From the NCBI GenBank assembly GCA_014163555.1, contig JACJGO010000001.1:124001-188000 (forward strand): 64,000 bases of DNA, written 5' to 3'. Below are positions 53,089-60,738 of this stretch, in pieces. Under the pieces are notes generated by a model, which did no database searches, was not told the origin of the DNA, and worked only from the letters and a program-made list of their open reading frames with translations. The stretch comes from Flavisolibacter longurius (GTDB taxonomy: Bacteria; Bacteroidota; Bacteroidia; Chitinophagales; Chitinophagaceae). Positions within the stretch are counted from its first letter, which is position 1, and every line of letters starts with the position of its first letter. Both the position numbers and the translations under genes were made by a program.

Positions 53089-53939
53089 GTATTGTGTATG
53101 ATAAGCGTAATAAAAAAAGCGATGGTGCAAAGCGTGGACAGGACATTCATCCGCAAACTGTTCCGGAAATCGGCAGCCGCTTCATCCTTCCATACCCTGA
53201 CCATCCAATACAGAAAAAACAATACCACGGGCAGGAGGTACAACAAGTAGAGGTTGAAAAAGTTGAGGCGTTCCTGCTGGCGAAAAAGCAGGTACATACC
53301 GGCAGTAGCCAAAAGAAACAGCGCCATACTGAACAGGAAGGTACCCCGTTTGCCCAACCGATAGCTTAGTGTTATCACCCCATCTTTCCGGTCTTCTTCG
53401 TGCTGGTAGATCTGTGTCAGCGGATACAGGGCGCCAATCAGCAGGCTCGATAGGCACAGCGGGATCAGGGGCGGAACCTGTGACGGAACGGTAACAGCAC
53501 TATAGGTAAGATAAAATACAAGGGCTCCCTGGAAAATAAAGACGGTAAGAAAGCCCAGTACAGGATATTTTTTTAACCGTATGCCCCGGTAACTGTAGGC
53601 TCGGGAAGCCAGAATGTACAATAGAATACCCAGCGCAAACAGCGGTGAAAAAAGGAAGGACAATGCTACAGCCACCACATCCATGATCACCGTTGTAACA
53701 AACAACTGGCGGGTGGGCTGTAAGGGCGATCGCAATCCTCCGATGGGGGTTTCATCCCTGTCCATAAAGGAATTGTAGCCATTGCTGGCCGGGTAAACCA
53801 AAAGATGCAGGATCAGGAAGACCGCAACGGCCCGGCCTGTATCTATGGCAGGCGCCTGGCTCAGGGCAAACAGGTAAACCGGCAGGAGAAACAATGAAAA
53901 ATGAAAACGCAGGAGTTGTATGGTGGAGCGGTGGAGCAT
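53085..53939 (-). CDS. UbiA-family prenyltransferase, first gene of the PKS operon
   Basis: 284 residues with about eight membrane helices. The first Asp-rich motif reads NSFMDRDETPIGG near 53-65 (in place of NDxxDxxxD), and the second reads HEEDRKDGVITL near 182-193, matching DxxxDrxxGvxTL. UbiA enzymes attach isoprenoid chains to aromatic acceptors in the membrane. Its position overlapping the type III synthase start (4 bases) makes an aromatic product of that synthase the natural acceptor, as inference. A decarboxylated or unusual first motif means activity should be confirmed. It is divergent from the FAD oxidoreductase gene at 54033. Confidence 0.85.
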   Translation of the reverse strand: MLHRSTIQLLRFHFSLFLLPVYLFALSQAPAIDTGRAVAVFLILHLLVYPASNGYNSFMDRDETPIGGLRSPLQPTRQLFVTTVIMDVVAVALSFLFSPLFALGILLYILASRAYSYRGIRLKKYPVLGFLTVFIFQGALVFYLTYSAVTVPSQVPPLIPLCLSSLLIGALYPLTQIYQHEEDRKDGVITLSYRLGKRGTFLFSMALFLLATAGMYLLFRQQERLNFFNLYLLYLLPVVLFFLYWMVRVWKDEAAADFRNSLRMNVLSTLCTIAFFITLIIHNT

Positions 53940-54020
53940 GGTTGTGGGTGGGGTTATAACTCACCTAAATTACACAACCCTTTCCGAAGGCTTGTCACAA
54001 ATAAGGCTTTCTGCGTAGCG

Positions 54021-54028
54021 TATCTTTG
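54021..54028 (+). promoter_or_regulatory. -7 promoter element of the DadA-like oxidoreductase gene
   Basis: TATCTTTG, identical to that of engB, ends 5 bases before the ATG at 54033. No TTTG was found at the ideal -33 distance. A leaderless transcript is expected. Confidence 0.7.
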
Positions 54029-54032
54029 TCAC

Positions 54033-55172
54033 ATGGCTTACCAGTATTCAATTTGGGAAAAAGAAACCTTCTTTTCCCACCAGGATGTGATCATTGTGGG
54101 CAGCGGCTTTACCGGTTTGTGGTCGGCACTCTTTCTAAAAAAAAGACGGCCTAATCTAAAGATTACGATCGTGGAAAGAGGGTTGATTCCTACCGGCGCC
54201 AGTACCCGCAATGCCGGCTTTGCCTGCTTTGGAAGCCCGAGTGAACTGGTATGGGATGCGCAGGCCATGGGCGTGGAAAAAATGCTGGAAGTGGCCGAAA
54301 TGCGTTTCAAAGGCCTTCGACGCATTCAAAAATATTTTCGTAAGGAAGCCATCGATTTCAGTCTTTGCGGCGGTTACGAATTGTATGAAGAAGGAAAAAT
54401 AACAACGGAGAAACTGGAAGACAATATTTCCTACCTGAATACCATTTTAAAACCCATTACCGACAGCAAAAAAACCTATCGTCTTGCCGACAAAAAGATC
54501 AGCCGGTTTGGCTTTGGCCACACGGCGCACCTTGTCGAAAACCGGCTGGAAGGATACCTGCATTCCGGCAAACTGCTTCAGGCGCTCCTGCAAAAAGTTC
54601 AGGGCATGGGGGTAACGGTTCTCACCAACGTTGAGATCAACTATCTGCAGCCCTACAACGACAGCGTTTCCATTGAAACCGCCAATGGCTTTCTCCTGAC
54701 CGGTGACAAGGTTTTGCTTTGTACCAATGCTTTTACCAAACAATTACTTCCTAAAGAAGATATTGTACCGGCCAGGGGGCAGGTGATCCTCACCTCTCCT
54801 ATCCGCGATCTTCCTTTCAACGGAACCTTTCATGCCGACGAGGGCTTTTATTATTTCCGCAACCTTGGCAAGCGGGTTCTATTGGGCGGAGCCAGGAACA
54901 AAGCATTTGAAGAAGAAAGGACAACTTCGCTGGAAACCTCCGAAACCATTCAGCAGGAACTGGAACGTTATCTTGCCGACGTTGTTCTTCCCAGGTTTCA
55001 AAACCAGTACACCATCGAACACCGCTGGGCAGGCATCATGGCATTTGGAAAAGAGAAAAGCCCGATTGTAAAGCAGCTTTCTCCCACCCTTTTCTGCGCC
55101 GTTCGCATGAGTGGCATGGGGGTAGCCCTGGCGCCGGTAGTGGCCGAAAACGTAGCCGGTTTAATGGATTAA
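54033..55172 (+). CDS. FAD-dependent oxidoreductase (D-amino-acid oxidase/DadA family)
   Basis: 379 residues from the ATG at 54033, fixed by the -7 element just upstream; the frame is open from 53901 but that part overlaps the divergent UbiA gene. FAD-binding DVIIVGSGFTGLWSALFLKKR at about 18-38, ERGLIPTGASTRNAGFACFG near 48-67, and C-terminal GIMAFGKEKSPIVKQL and RMSGMGVALAPVVAENVAG, all DAO-family features. The usual reaction is oxidation of amines or amino acids with FAD. Substrate unknown. It ends in a four-base TTAA overlap with the convergent M43 protease gene. Confidence 0.87.
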   Translation: MAYQYSIWEKETFFSHQDVIIVGSGFTGLWSALFLKKRRPNLKITIVERGLIPTGASTRNAGFACFGSPSELVWDAQAMGVEKMLEVAEMRFKGLRRIQKYFRKEAIDFSLCGGYELYEEGKITTEKLEDNISYLNTILKPITDSKKTYRLADKKISRFGFGHTAHLVENRLEGYLHSGKLLQALLQKVQGMGVTVLTNVEINYLQPYNDSVSIETANGFLLTGDKVLLCTNAFTKQLLPKEDIVPARGQVILTSPIRDLPFNGTFHADEGFYYFRNLGKRVLLGGARNKAFEEERTTSLETSETIQQELERYLADVVLPRFQNQYTIEHRWAGIMAFGKEKSPIVKQLSPTLFCAVRMSGMGVALAPVVAENVAGLMD

Positions 55173-56368
55173 AGCTTGATGAATTTCTGCAGAAAATTTT
55201 CACCCCGGAGAAAATAAAGGCCGGGCTTCAGGGCTGCAATGTTGATGGTATGCTGGGTCGATCGCACCACAACGGCTTGCTGTAATTGCCCGTTATGGTT
55301 GTAGATGTTGATTGTTTTTCCAACCAGTGCTTCGGTTACCACAACCGTTACTTTATCAGAAGCCGGGTTGGGATACAACGAAGTTTCAGGCAGCGTAACC
55401 GGGGATTCCTGCAGGTAAGGTTCCTGCAGCCCGCGGCTGTCTAAAAGCGAAGCCCGTGGACCGCCTTCTGCAAAAGCAGCCCGCATCCGCTGGCGCTGTC
55501 CCAGGGTAAACAGGTTCATGCAATCATCGTTGGTGTAATCCATGTAGTTCATATACATGTCACCCTGTTCGCCATTTTCGCAGGAGGTGCGGAAACCAGT
55601 TGGGCATCCTTTGGTAAAATACCCCTGGCGTGGGGTATCATCCACGGCATCATCGCCACATTGTGTATCACCCCAGATGTGTTTCAGTCCCAGCCAGTGC
55701 CCTACTTCGTGCACGGCCGTTCTTCCCCGGTGAAAGGGCGCCACCGTATTGAACGTACCAAAAGCGGCGGCGTTGATCACAATGCCATCGGTAGCTGCAG
55801 CGCTACCGGGAACGGTAGCATATCCGCTGCTGCCAATAATATTGCCGATCCAGATGTTGAGGTATTGTTTGCTGTTCCAGCCATCCAATCCGCCCTGGGC
55901 CGAAAGTTTTATTTTATCATCCGGCGCCCATCCTCCACGTGAGGTGTATTTGCGGTTGATACCCGTTGTGGCCCGTCCACGGGGATCCGACTTGGCCAAG
56001 TAAAATTCGATCATTACATCAGCCGCCAGGTGACGGAACCGTACTGGTGTATTTGCGGTATCGCCATTGCGTTTGCGAAAATCACGGTTCAGGGCATCCA
56101 CACCGCTTTGGATCTGTGCATCGGAAATATTTTGCGAAGGCTGATTATACAGAACATGAACGACAACCGGGATGCGGATGATCTCATCTTCGGCAACAGT
56201 GCTTAAAGAAGATTTATTTTTTTGAAAGGATTCTGCTTTGCGGATATTTTGGGCTTCTGGTGTACCGGCAATATTGTTTGATTCCAGGTAGGCCGACGTA
56301 AGGCAACGCTCCTGCGCACGGGCGAGAAAGGCGATAGAAAAGAAAACAATAAAGAATAGCGTCCTCAT
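55169..56368 (-). CDS. Secreted M43-type (pappalysin/cytophagalysin) zinc metalloprotease with T9SS sorting domain
   Basis: 399 residues. Signal peptide (cut at ARA|QERC), a short propeptide region to about 60, catalytic domain with RIPVVVHVLYN near 65, zinc site AVHEVGHWLGLKHIWGD near 220-235 (His-Glu-His-His pattern), the family's CGDDAVDDTP segment near 240 and the Met-turn region MYMNYMDYTNDDCMNLFT near 275. The last 75 residues form a Por-type sorting domain (LYPNPASDKVTVVV, NIYNHNGQLQQAVVV, LKPGLYFLRG). Secreted through the type IX system as an extracellular protease. Confidence 0.92.
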   Translation of the reverse strand: MRTLFFIVFFSIAFLARAQERCLTSAYLESNNIAGTPEAQNIRKAESFQKNKSSLSTVAEDEIIRIPVVVHVLYNQPSQNISDAQIQSGVDALNRDFRKRNGDTANTPVRFRHLAADVMIEFYLAKSDPRGRATTGINRKYTSRGGWAPDDKIKLSAQGGLDGWNSKQYLNIWIGNIIGSSGYATVPGSAAATDGIVINAAAFGTFNTVAPFHRGRTAVHEVGHWLGLKHIWGDTQCGDDAVDDTPRQGYFTKGCPTGFRTSCENGEQGDMYMNYMDYTNDDCMNLFTLGQRQRMRAAFAEGGPRASLLDSRGLQEPYLQESPVTLPETSLYPNPASDKVTVVVTEALVGKTINIYNHNGQLQQAVVVRSTQHTINIAALKPGLYFLRGENFLQKFIKL

Positions 56369-56559
56369 AGTTGCCGGTTAGCGGAAACCATAGGTGGATT
56401 GAATTTTTAGGTTTTTGAAACGATATCGGAAAGTGGTTAGAGGAAATGGATAGTGCGGTCTTAGAGAGGATAGCTGAATACGTCGTAAATATAGAATGGG
56501 CATTTCAGAATTACAAGCTTTCTTCCAAACCTGTTAACATTTGCTTTGTTGTCAAAGCT

Positions 56560-56567
56560 TATTTTTG
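56560..56567 (+). promoter_or_regulatory. -7 promoter element of the glutaminyl cyclase gene
   Basis: TATTTTTG fits TAnnTTTG and ends 6 bases before the ATG at 56573, which supports this start over 56546. A TTTG lies 16 bases upstream (56540-56543), shorter than the usual 19. Confidence 0.7.
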
Positions 56568-56572
56568 ACGGC

Positions 56573-57373
56573 ATGAAAAAAATTTCCTGGCTGCCTTTGA
56601 TTTTTTTGGCCTTGTTTTTTACCCGTTGTGCCAACAACGATGCCGGTTCTTCTGACGCAACCACGCCGGCACCCCAAACACCTTCCATCAGCTATACGGT
56701 GGTTAGCACCTACCCGCACGACACTTCTTATTTTACCCAGGGATTTGAATTCTACAAAGGCGATATTATTGAAGGCACGGGAATGGAAGGAAGATCCAAA
56801 CTGGTGCAATACAACATGGAAACCGGATCTGTCAAGAAAAAAATTGACCTTCCGGCCAGCTCGTTTGGCGAAGGTGTAACTGTTTTTCGCGATACGGTGT
56901 ACCAACTCACCTACCGCGAAAGCAAAGTGAACATGTATCGCGTTAGCGATTTTCAAAAGATCGGCGAGCTGCCGTTTACCGGTGAAGGCTGGGGCCTTAC
57001 CAACGACAGTACAGCCCTGATTGCCAGCAACGGCAGCAATAATCTTTATTACTACGAACCCGGGACCTTCAAGCTGTTGAAAAAAGTGGCGATCACGGAA
57101 AACGACGCCCCGGCCGTAAACCTGAACGAACTGGAATACATCAATGGCTTTGTGTATGCCAACCAATGGCAGATGAATTATATCCTAAAGATCGATCCGG
57201 CTGCCGGTGCAGTCGTAGCCAAACTTGATCTCAGCGGCGTAGTTCAGCAGGAAAAAACGCTGAATCCCTATGCTGAATTCATTAACGGCATTGCCTTCAA
57301 CAAGGAAACCGGTAAGGTGTACATCACCGGGAAAAACTGGTCGAAGATTTACCAGTTGCAGTTCCATTTTTAA
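56573..57373 (+). CDS. Glutaminyl-peptide cyclotransferase lipoprotein
   Basis: 266 residues from the ATG at 56573. Signal ending in FTRC (Cys near 18) suggests a lipoprotein, though Arg before the Cys is unusual. The rest fits the plant-type/bacterial glutaminyl cyclase five-bladed propeller: VVSTYPHDTSYFTQGFEF near 42, IIEGTGMEGRSKL near 63, SSFGEGVTVFRDTVYQLTYRE near 93, GEGWGLTNDS near 134, LNELEYINGFVYANQW near 184 and INGIAFNKETGKVYITGKNW near 235. It converts N-terminal Gln of exported proteins to pyroglutamate, which fits the Gln +1 rule of signal peptides in this window. Confidence 0.9.
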   Translation: MKKISWLPLIFLALFFTRCANNDAGSSDATTPAPQTPSISYTVVSTYPHDTSYFTQGFEFYKGDIIEGTGMEGRSKLVQYNMETGSVKKKIDLPASSFGEGVTVFRDTVYQLTYRESKVNMYRVSDFQKIGELPFTGEGWGLTNDSTALIASNGSNNLYYYEPGTFKLLKKVAITENDAPAVNLNELEYINGFVYANQWQMNYILKIDPAAGAVVAKLDLSGVVQQEKTLNPYAEFINGIAFNKETGKVYITGKNWSKIYQLQFHF

Positions 57374-57444
57374 GCTGTTTCCATCCTGCGGATTTTTGGA
57401 TAATAGATAGTGGATAATGGATATTTTCTACCCGGCTTATCTTA

Positions 57445-58338
57445 TCAGGCTTTTTCTACCACATAAATTAATGAACTGCAACGATCGTTGTTCAGTAATG
57501 CCGTCAGGTTGGATTTGAGGCCTGTCAGGCCGGCTCCGATCCACGAGGTTTTGCCGCGATGGTATTGACTGCTCAGCAGGGAAATGTAAAACGAATCAAA
57601 CCACATGGGCTTTTTTGCCTTTACTTTCAACCCATGCGACTGCATTAAAACAGCAATGGCTTCCGGTGTAAAATGATACAGGTGACGCGGCACATCATAC
57701 GCCGCCCAGTAATTGCGATAGGCTGCCGCATCAGCCGATGTATAATTTGGTACCGCAATAAATAGCTTCCCATTCTGCGCCAGCAATTCTTTTATCCTTG
57801 CAACATAAGGATGCAATTGGTGAACATGTTCCAGCACATGCCAGAGCGTGATGGCATCAAACCGGCCGGCCGGAAGTTTATAAAGCGCTTCGGGTTGCTG
57901 CAGCGAAAGGCCAAAAAGCTCCTGTGCATTTTTTCGGGCGGTGGCGTCAGGCTCAATCCCAGTTACCTCCCAGCCCCGTTGCTGCATGCCAGAAATGAAA
58001 GCGCCGATGCCGGCACCAATATCCAGGATCTTGCCGGTTTCTTTGGTATGTGAAATAATGAGTTTTGCCTTTTGGTTCAACGTATGACGTCTTACCCCTT
58101 GGTAAAGTTTATTAAGCAGGCCTTTGTTGGTATTGCTGTGCGATATATAATCGGGAGATTGGTAGTAACGGTCAATGCTTTCTTCGTCGGGCACATCCTG
58201 CGTAAACCGCAACGTACACTGCCGGCACTGCCACAAAACAAAATCCTCTTTGCTTACCGAATGGTCTTTCGCGGTTAGCAGGGGATCAATAGCGGCACTG
58301 CAACAAACCGGGCACTGCGAGTAATGAATTCGATTCAT
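57445..58338 (-). CDS. Class I SAM-dependent methyltransferase with N-terminal zinc ribbon
   Basis: 297 residues from the ATG at 58336-58338 (MNRIHYSQCPVC); an upstream ATG at 58362 adds eight residues. CPVC and CRQC pairs about 30 residues apart at the start look like a zinc ribbon, common in methyltransferases acting on sugars or in polysaccharide loci. Methyltransferase core: ILDIGAGIGAFISGM near 98, VTGIEPDATARKNA near 118, FDAITLWHVLEHVHQLHPYV near 160 and GKLFIAVPNYTSADA near 190. No linked biosynthetic genes hint at its substrate. Confidence 0.82.
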   Translation of the reverse strand: MNRIHYSQCPVCCSAAIDPLLTAKDHSVSKEDFVLWQCRQCTLRFTQDVPDEESIDRYYQSPDYISHSNTNKGLLNKLYQGVRRHTLNQKAKLIISHTKETGKILDIGAGIGAFISGMQQRGWEVTGIEPDATARKNAQELFGLSLQQPEALYKLPAGRFDAITLWHVLEHVHQLHPYVARIKELLAQNGKLFIAVPNYTSADAAAYRNYWAAYDVPRHLYHFTPEAIAVLMQSHGLKVKAKKPMWFDSFYISLLSSQYHRGKTSWIGAGLTGLKSNLTALLNNDRCSSLIYVVEKA

Positions 58339-58360
58339 AAAAGAAGGCAAAAGTAGTTTC

Positions 58361-58400
58361 AAAAATGAAAAGCGAGTCCTGTTTCTGCAGGCTCGCTTTC
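58361..58400 (-). terminator. Intrinsic terminator after the HU-CCDC81-like gene
   Basis: Inverted repeat AAAGCGAG/CTCGCTTT (58369-58376 with 58392-58399), with an inner CCTG/CAGG pair, followed on the minus strand by TTTTCATTTTTG. It ends the 63770-58423 gene group, 23 bases after the last stop. Confidence 0.75.
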
Positions 58401-58422
58401 GAAAGTTCTTTTAGTAACTTAC

Positions 58423-59052
58423 CTACCTATATTGGTAAGAAGGGGCAGAAAGATAACTGGTGGGTGATTGCCGTGAACCCGTAGCGCCTATCCTGAATTT
58501 ACCCTGGTAAAGCATGAATACAATAAACAGGATGGCCAATGCAAGCATAATCCAACCGACAATCATGAAAACGGAACGCTTCTTCTCCGGCATCATCTCT
58601 CCTGCTTCTTTTCGCTCCCACAGGTGACGAGAGGTTAACTCCTGGTCGCCAACCAGCACATTGTGTTCGGCGTTCTGGCGCAGCACTCTTTCGGCACGAA
58701 CCGGCTGCAGCATGCCAGGTGCTATCACTCCCGATTCACCGGAAGATCCAATCCAGCCAATGCCTTTCCAGTCAAAACCGTTGCCATCTATTTTTTCACG
58801 GAGACGCTCCCCAATCAAAGAAAGCCGTTCCATGACATTACTCTTTTCTTCCTGTAAAGCTGCAGACAAGAAAGCCAGTTGATGTTCTGAAACCGTTTCG
58901 TCGCTGCTGAAGGCAGTTGTATACGAAGGGGGTGTGATGATCTTATCGGCCACATCCAGTTGCGCCGGCTGTTGCACAAGCCGTATCGTTCCCACCGAAG
59001 GAATACTGACCTGCCTGTATTGTAAAAGATAATTAGTTAGCTGTTTGAACAC
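58423..59052 (-). CDS. HU-CCDC81-like domain membrane protein
   Basis: 209 residues if started at the GTG at 59050-59052, one base after the stop codon of the barrel protein gene. The frame stays open to 59106 but that part overlaps the barrel gene. The N-terminal 60 residues (QLTNYLLQYRQVSIPSVGTIRLVQQPAQ) fit the HU-CCDC81-type domain found in Bacteroidota envelope proteins, usually joined to a SPOR domain. Here the rest is a linker, one membrane helix at about 160-182 and a short tail, with no SPOR domain seen. The name of the domain is recalled from pattern and is moderately certain. Confidence 0.6.
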   Translation of the reverse strand: MFKQLTNYLLQYRQVSIPSVGTIRLVQQPAQLDVADKIITPPSYTTAFSSDETVSEHQLAFLSAALQEEKSNVMERLSLIGERLREKIDGNGFDWKGIGWIGSSGESGVIAPGMLQPVRAERVLRQNAEHNVLVGDQELTSRHLWERKEAGEMMPEKKRSVFMIVGWIMLALAILFIVFMLYQGKFRIGATGSRQSPTSYLSAPSYQYR

Positions 59053-59053
59053 A

Positions 59054-60676
59054 CTATTTGGATTGAGCGAACGAAAATACAACTCCACCCAAAAAGTTGA
59101 AGCCATAAACCGGATATTGGTTCCAGCGCTGGTATTCTTTGTTCAGCATGTTGTTGAACTGAGCCCAAAGTTTCAGGTTGGGAATGATCTTGAATTCCAG
59201 CCCGGCATTCAGGTCAAGTGCACTGGGCAGGTTGCCGCGGCTGCCGTCTTTGCGCTGGTACAGCGGACCGTCAAACGTGTACAGGTCGGTAGTCAGGTAC
59301 AGGTCTTTCAGCACCTGTAAACGCAGGTTGGTTCTGAACTCGATCGGCAACAAACCCCAGGCTTTATCCGCCACTTTTGTTTTGTACTGATTGAACTGAA
59401 TATTCGAGATCAGCGAAAAGGTTTCACCAATCGTATATCCCAGTTCGCCGCCAAAGTTGAAAACTTTCAGTTCCGGCTCGTTGATCACCATAAAGGATTT
59501 GCCACCATGTGACGTATCGTTTGTGAACAGGGGCTGGTTGGTGATTTTGTTGTAACCAATCTTAGCGCTGTAGTTCAGGTGGTCACCGGCAGAACCTTTA
59601 AAGCCGGCATAACGTTCATCCACACCCGAATTGTATACGGCATTCGGCGCCCAGATCCAGGGGTTGATGCCAGCCATGTACTGGAAGCCTGCATTGCGGT
59701 AATACCCAACCCATCCTGCCTGGAAAGAAAAGCGCTGATCCGATGTTGCAATTTCAGCCGTGATGTTCGGGAAAAGCCTTGATTCGCCTTTGCTCCAGGC
59801 CGGCCGGATACCCGCCTGCAGGTTGATGTTGGCCGTGCGGTACAACAACGAAGGTGAAATGGCAAAAAAGTTATTGGAGATGGCCTCTCGCTTTTCGGGT
59901 TTGTAGCGGCTAAGGCTGGCCGTTAGTGCCAGGTCCACGGCAAACGTTTGTCCCAGCGTTTTTTGCACCGGAATATTCAGGTAGGTATTGCTTTCGGAAT
60001 TGCTCAACCCATCATTAAACACATCCACCCGCAATTCAGGTGCATACGAAAGCCCAAGGTCCGTACGATTGATGTTATGGAAGGAAATACGGCCCCGCCA
60101 TGTTTGCAGCTTTACGTTGATCGAATCTTCCGGGAAGGTCAGGTTTTTGTCAAAACCATATTTGTTGTAATTCTCCTGGAGGCCACCCAGGCGGGCATTC
60201 CACTCAATGTTGTTGCTTGATTTTAAGAACGAATTAAGCTCAAAATTAGTAGTGCTGTAATCCTGGAATTGAATCTTCCCTTTTGAAGACGTATGCCGTC
60301 CGTACAAATTGATCCCTGCCTTTTGGCCATCACCCACAGAAAGTCCAACCTGCGCAAACGGTGTTTTCAGGTTGCCAAAACCAACTTTTACATAGCTTTC
60401 GTTTGTCCACTGGCTGCCCGTATCTGCCTGCAAGGCCAGCGGCCGCAGCGAGCCGGGTTGAAAGGCAAAATTCAGATTCTGGTTAGGAATATTGTATTGC
60501 AGCCTTGGCCGGGTGGTATCTGTGGTAGGGGGTGCTGCATTGAAGTTCACTTTGGCGGCTTCTTTTAGTACCGGTTTGAAGCTGGAAGTAATACGAACTT
60601 TCTTACCGGTTGTATCCTGTGCTGCTGCTCCCATGCCGATCATCAAAAGCGAAAGACTAAGAATGGAAAACTTCAT
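59054..60676 (-). CDS. Outer-membrane beta-barrel protein (TonB-receptor-like barrel without plug)
   Basis: 540 residues. Signal peptide (cut at GAAA|QDTT), a short proline-rich segment to about 90, then amphipathic beta strands with alternating aromatic residues to the end (for example SYVKVGFGNLKTPFAQVGLS, LWAQFNNMLNKEYQRWNQYP and FNFLGGVVFSFAQSK). The stretch LNKEYQRW and the closing strand resemble TonB-dependent receptor barrels, but no plug domain, no TonB box and a length well under 700 argue against active transport. It lies 58 bases after the TPR gene and one base before the HU-CCDC81-like gene, so an envelope complex is likely. Confidence 0.72.
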   Translation of the reverse strand: MKFSILSLSLLMIGMGAAAQDTTGKKVRITSSFKPVLKEAAKVNFNAAPPTTDTTRPRLQYNIPNQNLNFAFQPGSLRPLALQADTGSQWTNESYVKVGFGNLKTPFAQVGLSVGDGQKAGINLYGRHTSSKGKIQFQDYSTTNFELNSFLKSSNNIEWNARLGGLQENYNKYGFDKNLTFPEDSINVKLQTWRGRISFHNINRTDLGLSYAPELRVDVFNDGLSNSESNTYLNIPVQKTLGQTFAVDLALTASLSRYKPEKREAISNNFFAISPSLLYRTANINLQAGIRPAWSKGESRLFPNITAEIATSDQRFSFQAGWVGYYRNAGFQYMAGINPWIWAPNAVYNSGVDERYAGFKGSAGDHLNYSAKIGYNKITNQPLFTNDTSHGGKSFMVINEPELKVFNFGGELGYTIGETFSLISNIQFNQYKTKVADKAWGLLPIEFRTNLRLQVLKDLYLTTDLYTFDGPLYQRKDGSRGNLPSALDLNAGLEFKIIPNLKLWAQFNNMLNKEYQRWNQYPVYGFNFLGGVVFSFAQSK

Positions 60677-60721
60677 ATTGATTTGTTGCTGTGCTGATTT
60701 GAAAATTTGATTCTCCTGTTT

Positions 60722-60738
60722 GACGTCTCACGTCTCAG
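60722..60738. repeat. GAGACGTGAGACGT repeat at the 3' end of the TPR gene
   Basis: On the minus strand the TPR stop codon begins TGAGACGTGAGACGTCA, two and a half copies of TGAGACG. Same behaviour as the other spacer-specific arrays, with its own word. Confidence 0.6.

Noticed and set aside
50068-53939. Flexirubin-type dialkylresorcinol (darA/darB) cluster
   Set aside because: That pathway uses a DarB ketosynthase and DarA cyclase with many fatty-acid-synthase-like genes; here the enzyme is a type III PKS and none of the flexirubin accessory genes are present.
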